Positions 47,151-57,618 of a DNA stretch of 64,000 bases are shown here, one piece after another; within the stretch, counting starts at the first letter, position 1; each line of letters begins with the position of its first letter. The translations under genes were made by a program, and so were the position numbers. Source of the DNA: Microbacterium sp. 18062. Lineage in GTDB: Bacteria; Actinomycetota; Actinomycetes; Actinomycetales; Microbacteriaceae. The stretch covers positions 21,133 through 85,132 of the forward strand of contig NZ_CACSKB010000013.1 of NCBI RefSeq assembly GCF_902706225.1. The letters are read 5' to 3'. Below the pieces are notes generated by a model, which saw nothing but the letters and a program-made list of their open reading frames with translations, ran no database searches and had not been told where the DNA came from.

Positions 47151-48398
47151 TCAATCCGAGACGCTCTTCGACGACCGCCTCGGCGTGCTCACCGGGGGCA
47201 GCGCGGCGAGCGTCGCGTCGTACGCGCTCGCGACCAGGCTCACCCGGATCGGCTCGACGACCGCCGTCACCGCCGTCACCAGGGCCGCATCGAACACGAA
47301 CCAGAAGCCGTAGAGGTCCTGCGGGCCGATGATCCGGGTGAGCCCGTACTCGCCGAAGCCCTGCAGCGCCAGCACGACCGTGTACAGGAGCACGTACACG
47401 CCGATCAGCGCGGGGCCCGCGCGCCACATCAGCAGGAGCGCCTGCCCGATCGGCCGGAAGCGCCCCACGAGCTCGCCCCACAGGTCCCTCGCTCGCCGGC
47501 GCACACGCTCGGGCAGCGCCGCGTAGCGGGAGCGCACGCGCTCGATCCGCTCGCCCGCGAGGGCCGGCGCCTGCGGAGCAACCGCCTGCCCGTACACGAC
47601 GCCCGCGATCGTCAGCCAGGCCACGGGCAGGAGGAGGATGCCGCCGGCCTCGCCGAGCAGCCATTCGACCGCCTCCCCCACCCAGGCCACCGGCACGAGC
47701 CACTGCGCGATCCAGCCGCGCGCGTCGTCGAGCCACACCATGGCCTGCCGGGTCTCGACCCACCCCGTGACGGCGGCGAGCGCCTGGGAGACGAGCGCGA
47801 CCGCGAGGAAGACCCACACCGCCTCGAGGTAGACCGCGCCGACGGACAGCGCCTTCGGCATCCGGTCGCGGTACCTCTTCCACGCCCAGCGGCCCGCGAA
47901 CGCGACCACGACGATCGCGATCGTGATCGGCTCGAGCCGCAGGTCGTCGACCGCGCCGTCGGACAGCGTCACGGGCTCGCCGAGCAGCGCGCTCCACCGC
48001 ATCGAGTCGCGCACCTCGAGCGCACGTGCCTGATAGGCCGCGACGTCCTGGCGCAGGTGTCCCCACGCGGCGTAGACCGCGAAGAACGGCAGGACGCCGC
48101 CCAGGAGCGCGTCGACGAACGCCCGGCGACGGGCGGCGGGCTCGGACGGCGACGGGGCGATCGCGCCCAGGCGCGGCATCGCCTCGCGCAGGACGAGGAA
48201 CATCGCCACGAAGCCGACCAGTCGCGCCAGCACGGCGAGCGGGAGGATGAGCAGGCCGCCGACGGCCGTGAACGCGCCGACGAAGCCGGCGAGCTGGATC
48301 ACGAGGAACCGGGCGAGCACGCCGACGAGGAACCACGCGAGCAGCGCGGGCCAATGGCGGAGCAGCAGACGCCCGGTCAGCGTCGCGATCGCGAGCAC
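47151..48398 (-). CDS. Polytopic membrane protein of unknown function, interrupted at its 3' end by the island
   Basis: 415 residues from GTG 48398, with about nine membrane segments and no family I recognise. The last segment ends AVVEPIRVSLVASAYD. The following tail is encoded by the 38-bp repeat, and the last nine residues (RRSSKSVSD) and the stop come from island DNA. Joined to the left flank instead, the tail would continue SMPSGRDGEAEEAGK and run about 50 residues further. The island thus gives this protein a new C-terminus without destroying it. Start is uncertain. Confidence 0.7.
   Translation of the reverse strand: MLAIATLTGRLLLRHWPALLAWFLVGVLARFLVIQLAGFVGAFTAVGGLLILPLAVLARLVGFVAMFLVLREAMPRLGAIAPSPSEPAARRRAFVDALLGGVLPFFAVYAAWGHLRQDVAAYQARALEVRDSMRWSALLGEPVTLSDGAVDDLRLEPITIAIVVVAFAGRWAWKRYRDRMPKALSVGAVYLEAVWVFLAVALVSQALAAVTGWVETRQAMVWLDDARGWIAQWLVPVAWVGEAVEWLLGEAGGILLLPVAWLTIAGVVYGQAVAPQAPALAGERIERVRSRYAALPERVRRRARDLWGELVGRFRPIGQALLLMWRAGPALIGVYVLLYTVVLALQGFGEYGLTRIIGPQDLYGFWFVFDAALVTAVTAVVEPIRVSLVASAYDATLAALPPVSTPRRSSKSVSD
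47179..47216. repeat. Right copy of 38-bp direct repeat (candidate attR core)
   Basis: Identical to 5463-5500. It lies inside the 3' end of the membrane-protein gene 47151-48398, just after the last membrane segment, encoding ATLAALPPVSTP. Confidence 0.75.
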
Positions 48399-48426
48399 AG
48401 ACCCACGGTAGCGGGTGCAGGCCCGA

Positions 48427-48987
48427 TCAGCTCCACACGCTGGGAGCGGACACCCTCGTCGACGGCAGGGCGGATGCGGCCGCCCAGTCGTGGATCCAGT
48501 CGGCGATGTCGGGCAGCCCGTCCGGGCGCTCAAGGGCCGTGAACAGCTCGTCATGCGGGACGATGCCGCCGGACCGGCGGAGGAATCGCGCACGGACGAT
48601 CATCTCGGCGTGGATCTCGCCGTCGACGACCGCGCGATGGATCATGTAGACCGACTTCTCGTCGTGGCCGAGGAGCCGCGTCTCCACGTCGAAGCGCTGC
48701 CAGAGGTTCAGGGACTTCCGGAACGTGATCGTCTCGCTCGCCACGACCGCGTACCAGCGCTTCGCGTCCATGGCATCCCAGACGCCGGTACGGATCAGCA
48801 GGTCGAACCGGCCGAGGTCGAACAGCGAGGCGTACCGGCCGTTGTTCATGTGCCGGAGCAGGTCGATGTCGGTGGGAAGCGTCCGCAGTCGGATGCGGCC
48901 GACGGACTGCAGCGGGATGCGGCCGTTCCGCCGCAGCCGTGCTCGCGCACGCCGGATGATCAGAAGGGTGCGCCAGATCACGTTCAC
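48427..48987 (-). CDS. Acyl-CoA thioesterase family protein (hot-dog fold)
   Basis: 186 residues from GTG 48987 (VNVIWRTLL). 4-hydroxybenzoyl-CoA-thioesterase-like motifs: TLPTDIDLLRHMNNGRYASL and FDLGRFDLLIRTG, then YAVVASETITFRKSL and HRAVVDGEIHAEMIVRARF. A longer frame reaches 49056 but only through non-conserved residues. It probably hydrolyses acyl-CoA thioesters; the chain length is unknown. Divergent from the GNAT gene. Confidence 0.82.
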   Translation of the reverse strand: MNVIWRTLLIIRRARARLRRNGRIPLQSVGRIRLRTLPTDIDLLRHMNNGRYASLFDLGRFDLLIRTGVWDAMDAKRWYAVVASETITFRKSLNLWQRFDVETRLLGHDEKSVYMIHRAVVDGEIHAEMIVRARFLRRSGGIVPHDELFTALERPDGLPDIADWIHDWAAASALPSTRVSAPSVWS

Positions 48988-49139
48988 GAGGAGCGATCGT
49001 AGTGTTCCTCGTACGGTTGCCGCACCTCGTTGTGTGATCTCCACAGTGCGGCGCACTGCATCCGGGGCCCCGATGGCGGCCTCCGACGACGGTCGTCGGC
49101 CGATTTCCCGTCCCGATGCGCCGCGCGTAGAGTCTGGCC

Positions 49140-49646
49140 ATGGAAGCCGACACCACCACCGACATCATCGTCCGACCCGTTCGGGACGTGGATGCCGAAG
49201 CCCTCGGCCGGGTCCACGCGACGTGCTGGCACGAGACCTACGATCACCTGATCAGCAAGGCCGCTCTCGAGCGGGTCTCAGCGAAGAGGCTCGCCGAACT
49301 GTGGACGCACTGGGCCGCGCAGGGACCGGAGTTCCGCATGAGCGCAGCGCTCGTCGACGGCGAGATCGTCGGGTTCGTGGGGTCGGGTCCGGCCCGTGAC
49401 CGCGATGCGCCGCGCCAGCGCGAGCTCTATTTCATCTATCTGCTCGACGCGTGGCACGGCACGGGCATCGGCCAGCGGCTCTTCGACGCCGCGGTCGAGA
49501 AGGACGAGGGCATCTATCTCTGGGTCGCCGACGACAATCCGCGTGCGCACCGTTTCTACACGCGCAACGGCTTCGTCCTCGACGGGGCGACGCACACCGA
49601 GCCGTTCCTCGGCGAGACGCTGACCGAGGTGCGCTTCGTCCGCTGA
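49140..49646 (+). CDS. GNAT-family N-acetyltransferase
   Basis: 168 residues. The acetyl-CoA-binding region reads FIYLLDAWHGTGIGQRLFDA (Q/RxxGxG/A form), followed by the beta-5/alpha-4 motif ADDNPRAHRFYTRNGFVLDG. The N-terminus IIVRPVRDVDAEALGRVH is typical. The acceptor could be a small amine, antibiotic or protein terminus. ATG 49140 is the only reasonable start. Confidence 0.88.
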   Translation: MEADTTTDIIVRPVRDVDAEALGRVHATCWHETYDHLISKAALERVSAKRLAELWTHWAAQGPEFRMSAALVDGEIVGFVGSGPARDRDAPRQRELYFIYLLDAWHGTGIGQRLFDAAVEKDEGIYLWVADDNPRAHRFYTRNGFVLDGATHTEPFLGETLTEVRFVR

Positions 49647-49691
49647 GCCGGCGCGGGCGCCACGTCGGAGAAGGACCGGCCGAGCGAAGGC

Positions 49692-51320
49692 TCAGCGACC
49701 GCTGACGGTGCCGAACAACCTCGCGATCGGGGCGAGCACGAGCGGGCGCGCCGCCACCCACCCGGCGACGATGACGGCCATCGAGCCGACGAAGATCCAG
49801 AAGCCGCCCCAGTTCGCCGCGTAGGCGCCGGGGTCGACGGAGCCCTGCGCCGCGTACATGTGGTTGAGGTTGCGCAGAGCCCCCGTCGCGAACACGAGCG
49901 CGACGTGCACGATGATGAACACGACGAAGTAGATCATCACCGGGAAGTGCACGGCGCGCGCCCACTCGATCGGATAGATCCGGTTCAGGGTCGTCGCCTT
50001 CTTCGGCCAGATTCCCGACATGCGCACGCCCGTGATCGTGGCGAGGGGCGCCGCGACGAACACGGTCGTGAAGTACGCCAGCTGCTGCAGGCCGTTGTAG
50101 TTGACCCATCCGTTCTCGGTGGGCCAGTCGAGCGACGCGTACTGCAGCGCCGCCGAGAGCGCGTTGGGGAACACCTCCCAGCTCGTCGGAACGATCCGCA
50201 TCCACTGCCCCGTCACGAACAGCAGCACGACGAAGACCACGCCGTTGACGAGCCACAGGATGTCCAGCGACTGATGGAACCACAGCGCGAGGCTCATCTT
50301 GCGCTTGCGGTTCCATCGCGGCGTCCAGAACGCGCCTGGTCGCTTCTCCCGGCGCACCTGCAGCCCCGACCGGATGATCAGCACCATCAGGAACACGTTG
50401 AAGAAGTGCTGCCACCCGATCCATGCCGGGATGCCGACCGGCGCCGTCTCGGGCAGGTGGTACTCGCCGGGGTAGGCCGCCAGGAAGTCCTGCAGCGCAT
50501 CGAGCGAGAGCAGCCAGCGCACCGCGAGAACGACCATCGCCGCGGCGAAGAGCATGCCCGCGCCGGCGACGACGACCGCGCCCGCCCACTGCCCGCGGGT
50601 GAACGGCCCGTACCGCTTCGGCTCGGGTCGGGTCGCCGGGCGCGCGAACGCATACCGGCCGGCGACCACCGTCGGCTCGAACGGCAGCGGGACGCGCGGG
50701 ACGGATGGGGCGACGACGACGGCGACGAGTTCGAGCGACCCGGCCGATGCGGGGGCGGACGCCGCGCCCACCGGCTCGACCGCAGCAGGCTCGACCGGCT
50801 CGGTCGCATCGGCGGTCGGCTGGACAGGGGCGCATGTCTCGTCGGGCGCGGCGCCGGCCGCACCCGCGGCGGCGCCGCGGGTGCGCGGGACGGAAACCGT
50901 GTCCGCGGGCGGCCAGGGCTCGCCGGCGGCCACGCGCGGCAGGCCCCGGCGCACACGCGCCCCGGATGCGGCGGGCGCGACGTCCGTCGCCCCCACCGCC
51001 GATGACGGCGGCCAGGGCTCGCCGCCCGCGGCCCGCGGCAGCCCCCGGCGCACGACCCGCACGCCGATGTCCTCGGGGTCGCCCGCCGCCGCGGCAGCGT
51101 GCGGCGCGACGACCTGCGTGCGCGGCGGATGACCGTCGAGAGGCAGCGCAGCGCCATCCGCGGCCGCGTCGCCCACGGCACCGGCACCCGCGAGGTCATG
51201 CGTCGCCGCGATAGGACCCTGCGGCGCGACGACACCGGCACCGGCACCGGCGGGCGGCCAGGGGTCGCCGCCGGGCGTGCGGGGCAGTCCCCGCCGCAGC
51301 GATCGCGCGTCCGTCACCAC
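49692..51320 (-). CDS. Cytochrome-b-like membrane protein with repeated RRGLPR/PWPP motif in N-terminal tail
   Basis: 542 residues. The first ~270 are cytoplasmic, low-complexity and Ala/Pro-rich, with three copies of RRGLPRxxxG(D/E)PWPP at about residues 9, 90 and 123. The rest has about six membrane segments with histidines placed for haem ligation ([44 protein letters not shown]), as in cytochrome b561/formate-dehydrogenase gamma subunits. It starts 1-4 nt after the etfA stop, so it is coupled to ETF and may pass ETF electrons to quinone. GTG 51320 or GTG 51317 is the start. Confidence 0.8.
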   Translation of the reverse strand: MVTDARSLRRGLPRTPGGDPWPPAGAGAGVVAPQGPIAATHDLAGAGAVGDAAADGAALPLDGHPPRTQVVAPHAAAAAGDPEDIGVRVVRRGLPRAAGGEPWPPSSAVGATDVAPAASGARVRRGLPRVAAGEPWPPADTVSVPRTRGAAAGAAGAAPDETCAPVQPTADATEPVEPAAVEPVGAASAPASAGSLELVAVVVAPSVPRVPLPFEPTVVAGRYAFARPATRPEPKRYGPFTRGQWAGAVVVAGAGMLFAAAMVVLAVRWLLSLDALQDFLAAYPGEYHLPETAPVGIPAWIGWQHFFNVFLMVLIIRSGLQVRREKRPGAFWTPRWNRKRKMSLALWFHQSLDILWLVNGVVFVVLLFVTGQWMRIVPTSWEVFPNALSAALQYASLDWPTENGWVNYNGLQQLAYFTTVFVAAPLATITGVRMSGIWPKKATTLNRIYPIEWARAVHFPVMIYFVVFIIVHVALVFATGALRNLNHMYAAQGSVDPGAYAANWGGFWIFVGSMAVIVAGWVAARPLVLAPIARLFGTVSGR

Positions 51321-51321
51321 C

Positions 51322-52296
51322 TCAGGCCCGCTTCTTCGCCTCGAGCGCCTCGACCAGCTGGGGCACGACCGTGAACAGGTCGCCGACGACGCCGAAGTCG
51401 GCGATCTCGAAGATCGGAGCGTCGGCGTCCTTGTTGATCGCCACGATCGTCTTCGCGGTCTGCATCCCGGCTTTGTGCTGGATCGCCCCCGAGATGCCGA
51501 GCGCGATGTACAGCTGCGGCGACACCGACACCCCGGTCTGCCCGACCTGGTACGACGAGGGCACGTAGCCGGCGTCGACCGCGGCGCGCGAGGCGCCGAT
51601 CGCGGCGCCCAGCGCGTCGGCGAGCTGCTCGACGAGCACGAACCTCTCGCCCGAGCCGAGCCCGCGGCCGCCCGAGACGACCTTCGCAGCGCCGCGCAGC
51701 TCCGGGCGCGACGAGACGGACGTCACCGGATCGACCGAGACGACGGATGCGGCCGCCGCTCCGGATGCGACGACCTCGAGCGTCTCGACCACCGGCGCCG
51801 CGACCGCCTCGGCCCGCGCGTCGATCGCGCCCTGGCGAACCGTCACGACGGGGGTGCCGTAGGTCGCGGCGGACTCGACGTCGTAGGCGCCGCCGTACAC
51901 GGAGTGCTGCGCGACGATGCCCTCGTCGTCGCGTGAGAGGCCGACCGCGTCGACGGCCAGGGCCGAGCGCGTGCGTGCGGCGAAGCGGCCGGCGACGTCA
52001 CGGCCGTCCACCGAGTGGGAGAGGAGCACGGCGTCGGGGCGCACGAGCGCGGACGCGGACGCGAGGGCGTCGACGGCGGGGACGCCGAGCCGCGTCGCAT
52101 CGCCCGGGGCGACCAGGACGGAGGCGGCGCCGAGGGCGGCCGCATCCGCGGCGAGTGCGGCGTCGCCGACGACCAGCGCGACGGGCGTGCCGATCGCGGC
52201 GGCCGCACCCAGCAGCCCCGCGCTCGAGGAGGCGAGCGCGCCGTCGGCGGTGACGTCCAGCAGGACGAGGACGGAGTCCGGAGCGAAGTCGGTCAT
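51322..52296 (-). CDS. etfA: Electron transfer flavoprotein subunit alpha
   Basis: 324 residues. The C-terminal FAD-binding domain is clear: [34 protein letters not shown] in its usual place, [14 protein letters not shown] and [18 protein letters not shown]. It carries electrons from acyl-CoA dehydrogenases. ATG 52296 has GAGGTGG upstream; the etfB stop is 10 bp before. Confidence 0.94.
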   Translation of the reverse strand: MTDFAPDSVLVLLDVTADGALASSSAGLLGAAAAIGTPVALVVGDAALAADAAALGAASVLVAPGDATRLGVPAVDALASASALVRPDAVLLSHSVDGRDVAGRFAARTRSALAVDAVGLSRDDEGIVAQHSVYGGAYDVESAATYGTPVVTVRQGAIDARAEAVAAPVVETLEVVASGAAAASVVSVDPVTSVSSRPELRGAAKVVSGGRGLGSGERFVLVEQLADALGAAIGASRAAVDAGYVPSSYQVGQTGVSVSPQLYIALGISGAIQHKAGMQTAKTIVAINKDADAPIFEIADFGVVGDLFTVVPQLVEALEAKKRA

Positions 52297-52306
52297 CGCA
52301 GCCACC

Positions 52307-53083
52307 TCACACGAGTCGGTTCTGGACGAGGAAGTCGGCGAGCCTCGCGCCGGCGTCGCCCTCGTCGACGATGACGGTGCCCGCCGCCCGCGGCGGCTTG
52401 GCGGTGATCGCGGTCATGATGGACCGGGGCGCGAGGGCGGGATCCGCATCGACGCCGAGATCGGCGAGCGTGACCTTCTCGAAGGGCTTCTTCTTCGCCG
52501 CCATGATGCCCTTGAAGTTCGGAAAGCGGGCGTCCGGCAGCGCCTCGGTGATCGAGATCACGGCCGGAAGCGCCGCCGACACCCGCACCTCGGCGCCGTC
52601 TGCCGCGCGGGTGCCGGTCACCGCGTCGTCACCGATCTCGACCGACGACAGCGACGTGGCGTGCGGCACGCCGAGCAGCTCGGCGACCATCGCCGCGATC
52701 ACGCCGCCCGACCCGTCGGTGGACTGGTTGCCGGCGATCACGAGGTCGAATCCCGCGCGCGACACCGCCGCGGCGAGCACCTCGGCGGTGAGGCCCAGGT
52801 CGGCACCGAGCAGGACCTCGTCGACGACCTGCAGGGCGGATGCCGCTCCCATCGCGAGCGCCTTCCGCACGGTGGCGGTCGCCTCCTCGGGCGCCATCGA
52901 CACGACGACGACCTCGGTGCCGGCGTGCGCGTCGGCGTACGAGAGCGCCACCTCGAGGGCGCGTTCGCCGATCTCGTCGATCACCCGCTCGCTCGCGCTG
53001 CGATCGGCGAGGCCGGTCTCGAGGCCGAGCACGCGGTCGCCGTAGGTATCCGGCACCTCTTTGACCAGGACGACGATCTTCAT
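52307..53083 (-). CDS. etfB: Electron transfer flavoprotein subunit beta
   Basis: 258 residues. [16 protein letters not shown] opens the protein; [52 protein letters not shown] and [11 protein letters not shown] are family signatures. It binds AMP and forms the heterodimer with EtfA encoded next. ATG 53083 is chosen; the upstream extension to 53119 is not conserved. Confidence 0.94.
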   Translation of the reverse strand: MKIVVLVKEVPDTYGDRVLGLETGLADRSASERVIDEIGERALEVALSYADAHAGTEVVVVSMAPEEATATVRKALAMGAASALQVVDEVLLGADLGLTAEVLAAAVSRAGFDLVIAGNQSTDGSGGVIAAMVAELLGVPHATSLSSVEIGDDAVTGTRAADGAEVRVSAALPAVISITEALPDARFPNFKGIMAAKKKPFEKVTLADLGVDADPALAPRSIMTAITAKPPRAAGTVIVDEGDAGARLADFLVQNRLV

Positions 53084-53139
53084 AGCGCGGGACTCCTTCG
53101 ACGGGTCGATTCTATTCACTCCGAGAGTGAGACGCAGTT

Positions 53140-53916
53140 TCAGCTATGGTGGAACTTAGGCGCACGCTTCTCGCGGAAGGCGGCCATGCCCTCCTTCTGG
53201 TCCTCCAGCGCGAACAGTCCGGCGAAGACCTGCCCCTCGAAGCGCAGCCCCTCGGCGAGCGAGGTCTCCTGCGCGGCGCGCAAGGCCTCCTTCGCGGCGT
53301 AGACGACCGGCAGCGACTTCGCCGCGATCGTCTCGGCGAGCGCCTGCGTCTCGTCGAGCAGGTCCGCCGCCGGCACGACCCGTGAGACGAGTCCCGCCCG
53401 CTCCGCCTCGGCGGCATCCATCGTGCGACCGGTGAGCACCAGCTCGGCCGCCTTGTACGCGCCGACCGCGCGGGTGAGTCGCTGCGTCCCGCCGAGCCCG
53501 GGGATCACGCCCAGGTTGATCTCGGGCTGCCCGAACCTCGCGCTGTCGGCCGCGAGGATCACGTCGCACGTCATCGCGAGCTCGCAGCCGCCCCCGAGCG
53601 CGAAGCCGGCGACGGCGGCCACGAGCGGCGTGCGCGCCCGCGAGATCGACTCGAGCGGCGCGAACGGGCTGTCCATCAGCATCTCGCGCGAGCTCTTGTC
53701 GGCCATCTCCTTGATGTCCGCTCCGGCGGCGAAGGCCCGCTCGCTGCCGGTCAGCACGATGCATCCGACGCCCTCGTCGGAGTCGAAGGCGGCGACCGCC
53801 GCGGCCAGCTCCCCCGCGAGGACGGAGTTCAGGGCGTTGAGTGCCTGCGGGCGGTTCAGGGTGATCCATCCGACGCGTCCGCGCTGCTCGACCAGGATCG
53901 TCTCGTAGGAGGTCAT
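53140..53916 (-). CDS. Enoyl-CoA hydratase
   Basis: 258 residues of the crotonase family; adds water to 2-enoyl-CoA in beta-oxidation. Oxyanion-hole regions [10 protein letters not shown] and [15 protein letters not shown], with catalytic glutamates in GGCELAM and [20 protein letters not shown] 53916 is the start. It lies 56 bp upstream of etfB on the same strand, so it may be co-transcribed with the ETF genes that take electrons from the preceding dehydrogenase step. Confidence 0.93.
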   Translation of the reverse strand: MTSYETILVEQRGRVGWITLNRPQALNALNSVLAGELAAAVAAFDSDEGVGCIVLTGSERAFAAGADIKEMADKSSREMLMDSPFAPLESISRARTPLVAAVAGFALGGGCELAMTCDVILAADSARFGQPEINLGVIPGLGGTQRLTRAVGAYKAAELVLTGRTMDAAEAERAGLVSRVVPAADLLDETQALAETIAAKSLPVVYAAKEALRAAQETSLAEGLRFEGQVFAGLFALEDQKEGMAAFREKRAPKFHHS

Positions 53917-53950
53917 GGCGCCATCGTGGCACGTCGGGGCGCGCCCACGC

Positions 53951-55141
53951 TCACCCCTGCTCCTCCGCGCGCGCCGCGGCCACGAGATCGGCTGCATCCG
54001 GGACGTATCCGGGGATGTGCCGCTCGGCCGGCCCGTCGTACAGCGACAGGGGCCGGATGAGCGCGTTCGAGGCGAGCTGCTCGGCGATGTGCGCGGTCCA
54101 TCCGGTGACGCGCGCGGCGACGAACAACGGCGTGAAGGTGAGGGTGTCGAAGCCGATGAGGCTGTAGGCCGGCCCGGAGGGGTAGTCGAGGTTCGGGTAG
54201 ATGCCCTTGCGGGCGACGAACTCGCTCTCCAGCGCGTCGTAGAGCGCCGCGACGTCAGGCCGGTCGTAGTGGGCGACGAGCTCGTCGAGCGCCGCCTTCA
54301 TCGTGGGCACCCGCGAGTCGCCGCGCTTGTACACGCGGTGACCGAAGCCCATGATCTTGCGCTTGGAGGCGAGGGCCTCCTCCAGCCACCTGTCGACGTT
54401 CCGCGCATCGCCGATCTCGTCGAAGATGTGCAGCACCGCCTCGTTCGCCCCGCCGTGGAGCGGGCCCTTCAGGGCGGCGATCGCGCCGACGACGGCGGAG
54501 TACAGGTCGCTCAGGGTGCTCGTGATCACCCGCGCCGTGAACGTCGACGCGTTGAACGAGTGCTCCGCGTAGAGGATCATCGAGCGGTTGAACGCGTCCA
54601 CGACGACGGGGTCCGACTCCTCGCCGAAGGTCATCCAGAGGAAGTTCGCCGCGTAGTCGAGGTCGTCGCGCGGCGCGACGGCCTCCTGGCCGCGCCGGCG
54701 TCGCTGGCCGTACGCGACGATGGCGGGGAGCGCGGAGAACAGCCCCATGCTCCGGGCCAGGTTGTCCTCGACGCTGCCGCCGGCATCGAGCACCGATCCG
54801 GTGCCGGCGAGCTCCGCGGCCCCCAGCACGCTCACCGCGGTGCGCACCTCGTCCATCGGGTGGGCACCCAGCGGCACCAGGTCGATCGCGGCCTGGACGG
54901 CGGCTGTGAGCGGACGGTGCTCGCGCTCGACCCGCCGCAGCTCGGCGAGCTCATCGTCGGTCGGCAGCTCGCCGTGCCAGAGCAGGTATGCGACCGCCTC
55001 GAAGGGCTGCGTCGCGGCGAGCTCCTGCACCGGATACCCGCGGTACAGCAGCGAGTTGGTCTCGGGGTTGACCTTGGACACGGCGGTGACGTCCGCGACG
55101 ACGCCGGCCAGGCCCTTCTTGATCTCAGGTGTTTCGGTCAT
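53951..55141 (-). CDS. prpC: 2-methylcitrate synthase / citrate synthase
   Basis: 396 residues. Condenses propionyl-CoA with oxaloacetate. Catalytic His in [12 protein letters not shown], His in [10 protein letters not shown], Asp in [18 protein letters not shown] sits 5 nt before ATG 55141, which rules out the GTG six bases earlier. Last gene of the prp operon, so the methylcitrate role is favoured over the citric-acid-cycle enzyme. Confidence 0.92.
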   Translation of the reverse strand: MTETPEIKKGLAGVVADVTAVSKVNPETNSLLYRGYPVQELAATQPFEAVAYLLWHGELPTDDELAELRRVEREHRPLTAAVQAAIDLVPLGAHPMDEVRTAVSVLGAAELAGTGSVLDAGGSVEDNLARSMGLFSALPAIVAYGQRRRRGQEAVAPRDDLDYAANFLWMTFGEESDPVVVDAFNRSMILYAEHSFNASTFTARVITSTLSDLYSAVVGAIAALKGPLHGGANEAVLHIFDEIGDARNVDRWLEEALASKRKIMGFGHRVYKRGDSRVPTMKAALDELVAHYDRPDVAALYDALESEFVARKGIYPNLDYPSGPAYSLIGFDTLTFTPLFVAARVTGWTAHIAEQLASNALIRPLSLYDGPAERHIPGYVPDAADLVAAARAEEQG

Positions 55142-55192
55142 GATCACTCCTTCGTGGGGACTGCCGGGTTCAGCGTGCAGGGGACTCGGGGA

Positions 55193-56092
55193 TCAGCGGG
55201 TGACCTCGAAGTCGAAGACGCTCTGGTCGAAGCGGCTGTACTGCGGATAGTCGATCAGGTCGTACAGCTCGGCGCGATGCTGCATCTCGCCGAGCCTCGA
55301 GGTCAGGTGCCCCTCGTCCTGCAGCGTGTCGAGCGCGCGATCCGCCGCCCCCATCGCGATGCGCAGCAGCGACACCGGCCAGATCACGATGTTCACTCCG
55401 GCGTCGCGCAGCTGCGCCGTCGAGAAGAGGTCGCTCTTGCCGAACTCGGTCATGTTGGCCAGGATCGGCACGTCGAGCGCCGCGCGGACGGCGTCGAACT
55501 CGGCGAGATCGCGCATCGCCTCCGGGAAGATCGCGTCGGCACCCGCGTCGACGAGGGCCTTGGCCCGGTCGATCGCCGCATCCAGTCCATCGACGGCCCG
55601 GATGTCGGTACGCGCCATGATGAGGAAGTTCGGGTCCCGGCGGGCGTCGACGGCCGCGCGGATCCGCTTGATCGCGGTGGTCTCGTCGACGACCGCCTTG
55701 CCGTCGAGGTGACCGCAGCGCTTCGGGTTGATCTGGTCCTCGATGTGCGCACCGGCGAGTCCCGCGTCCTCCAGCGTCTGGATGGTGCGGGCCACGTTCA
55801 TCGGCTCGCCGAAGCCCGTGTCGGCGTCGATGATCGCCGGCAGCTCGGTCATCCGGGCGATCTGCTGCCCGCGGCCGGCGACCTCGGTGAGTGTCGTGAG
55901 GCCGATGTCGGGAAGACCGAGGTCCGCGGCCAGCACAGCGCCCGAGATGTAGACGCCCTCGAACCCCTTGCGTTCGATGAGTCGCGCCGAGAGCGGGTTG
56001 AACGCGCCGGGGAACCGCAGGAGCTCCCCCGCGGCGAGGCGTTCCCGGAACAGCCGCCGCTTCTCGGCGGCCGGGGTGGTCGCGTACAGCAT
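55193..56092 (-). CDS. prpB: 2-methylisocitrate lyase
   Basis: 299 residues of the PEP mutase/isocitrate lyase superfamily; splits methylisocitrate to pyruvate and succinate. Motifs: FPGAFNPLSARLIERKGF, IIDADTGFGEPMNV (Mg site) and the active-site loop PKRCGHLDGK with its catalytic Cys. The ATG shares one base with the prpD stop (TGATG at 56092). Confidence 0.93.
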   Translation of the reverse strand: MLYATTPAAEKRRLFRERLAAGELLRFPGAFNPLSARLIERKGFEGVYISGAVLAADLGLPDIGLTTLTEVAGRGQQIARMTELPAIIDADTGFGEPMNVARTIQTLEDAGLAGAHIEDQINPKRCGHLDGKAVVDETTAIKRIRAAVDARRDPNFLIMARTDIRAVDGLDAAIDRAKALVDAGADAIFPEAMRDLAEFDAVRAALDVPILANMTEFGKSDLFSTAQLRDAGVNIVIWPVSLLRIAMGAADRALDTLQDEGHLTSRLGEMQHRAELYDLIDYPQYSRFDQSVFDFEVTR

Positions 56093-57618
56093 CAGAAGAG
56101 CCCCTTGGGCGCGGGGGCCGAGAGGATGACGCCCGGCTTCGCGGTGATCGTCAGCTGCCGCACCTCGTCCACGGTCAGCTCCGGCAGCCGCTGCACGAGC
56201 GCGAGGAACCGCTCGATCTCGGCCTCCTCCAGCACCGGCTCGGCGAGGATCCGGAACTTCCGGATGTAGTCCTCCCGGGCGAACGGACGCGCGCCCAGCG
56301 GATGGGCGTCGGCGACCGCGATCTCCTCGACGACCGTCGATCCATCGGCGAGACGGATCTCGACGCGGCCGCCGAACGCCTTCTCGGCGGGGTCCTCGGA
56401 GTGGTAGCGGCGGGTCCATTCCGCATCCTCCGCCGTCGCGACCTTCTGCCACAGCGCCACGGTGTCCGGTCGCGCCGCGCGCTCCGGCGCGTACGAGTCG
56501 ACGTGGTGCCAGGCGCCGTCCTGCAGGGCGACGGTGAAGATGTACGGGATCGAGTGGTCGAGCGTCTCGCGGGACGCCTCCGGGTCATACTTCTGCGGGT
56601 CGTTCGCCCCCGAGCCGATCACATAGTGCGTGTGGTGGCTCGTGTGCAGCACGATCGACGCGATGTTCTCCGGGTCGCGCAGGGCCGGGTTCTCGATGCC
56701 GAGCTTGCGGGCGAGGTCGATCCACGCCTGCGCCTGATACTCGGCCGAGTGCTCCTTCGTGTACGAGTCGAGGATCGCCCGCTTGGGCTCCCCGTCGGCG
56801 GGCAGCGGCACATCGTAGGAGGCGTCCTTGCCGTCGAGCAGCCACGCCACGACGCCGTCCTCGCCCTCGTAGATGGGCGACGGCGAGGTCTCGCCGCGCA
56901 TCGCCCGGTCGACGGCCTCGACCGCCATCTTGCCGGCGAAGGCGGGGGCGTGGGCCTTCCAGGTGGAGATCTCGCCCTTGCGCGACTGCCGCGTCGCCGT
57001 GGTCGTGTGCAGGGCCTGTCCGATCGCCTGATAGATCGTCTCGACCGGCAGCTCGAGGAGGGTCCCGATGCCCGCCGCGGCGGAGGGTCCGAGGTGCGCC
57101 ACGTGGTCGATCTTGTGCTTGTGCAGGCAGATCGCGCGGACGAGGTCGATCTGGATCTCGTACCCGGTCGCGATGGCCCGAACGAGCGCCGCGCCCGCGG
57201 CGCCGACGTGCTGGGCGACCGCGAGGATGGGCGGGATGTTGTCGCCCGGGTGCGAGTATTCCGCCGCGAGGAAGGTGTCGTGGTAGTCGAGCTCGCGCAC
57301 GGCCACGCCGTTCGCCCACGCCGCCCACTCGGGGCTCGTGCGACGCGTGATCGCGCATCCGAAGACGGTGGCGCCCGAGCCGCCGGTCGAGACCGCGTGG
57401 TCGAGCGCCTGCTGCCGCGCCGCGCTCACCGGGCGCCGGGTCAGGGATGCGGCGGCGACCGCCGCGTTGTCGATGAGGCGGTTGACGATCATGTCGACGA
57501 CCTCGGGCTCCACCCCGACCGGGTCGGCGGCGACCTCGGCGATGCGCCAGGCGAGCTGCCCCTCCCGGGGGAGGTCCTCGTCGCTCGTGTGGACGCGCAG
57601 GTGATGCGTGATGGTCAT
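56092..57618 (-). CDS. prpD: 2-methylcitrate dehydratase
   Basis: 508 residues, MmgE/PrpD family, iron-sulfur independent. Motifs: [20 protein letters not shown] in part as [76 protein letters not shown] precedes ATG 57618, which overlaps the regulator's stop by 4 nt (ATGA). It converts methylcitrate to methylaconitate or directly to methylisocitrate. Confidence 0.93.
   Translation of the reverse strand: MTITHHLRVHTSDEDLPREGQLAWRIAEVAADPVGVEPEVVDMIVNRLIDNAAVAAASLTRRPVSAARQQALDHAVSTGGSGATVFGCAITRRTSPEWAAWANGVAVRELDYHDTFLAAEYSHPGDNIPPILAVAQHVGAAGAALVRAIATGYEIQIDLVRAICLHKHKIDHVAHLGPSAAAGIGTLLELPVETIYQAIGQALHTTTATRQSRKGEISTWKAHAPAFAGKMAVEAVDRAMRGETSPSPIYEGEDGVVAWLLDGKDASYDVPLPADGEPKRAILDSYTKEHSAEYQAQAWIDLARKLGIENPALRDPENIASIVLHTSHHTHYVIGSGANDPQKYDPEASRETLDHSIPYIFTVALQDGAWHHVDSYAPERAARPDTVALWQKVATAEDAEWTRRYHSEDPAEKAFGGRVEIRLADGSTVVEEIAVADAHPLGARPFAREDYIRKFRILAEPVLEEAEIERFLALVQRLPELTVDEVRQLTITAKPGVILSAPAPKGLF

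Noticed and set aside
47011..47313. Small plus-strand gene spanning the right repeat
   Set aside because: No motif, no ribosome site, and antisense to the membrane-protein gene.
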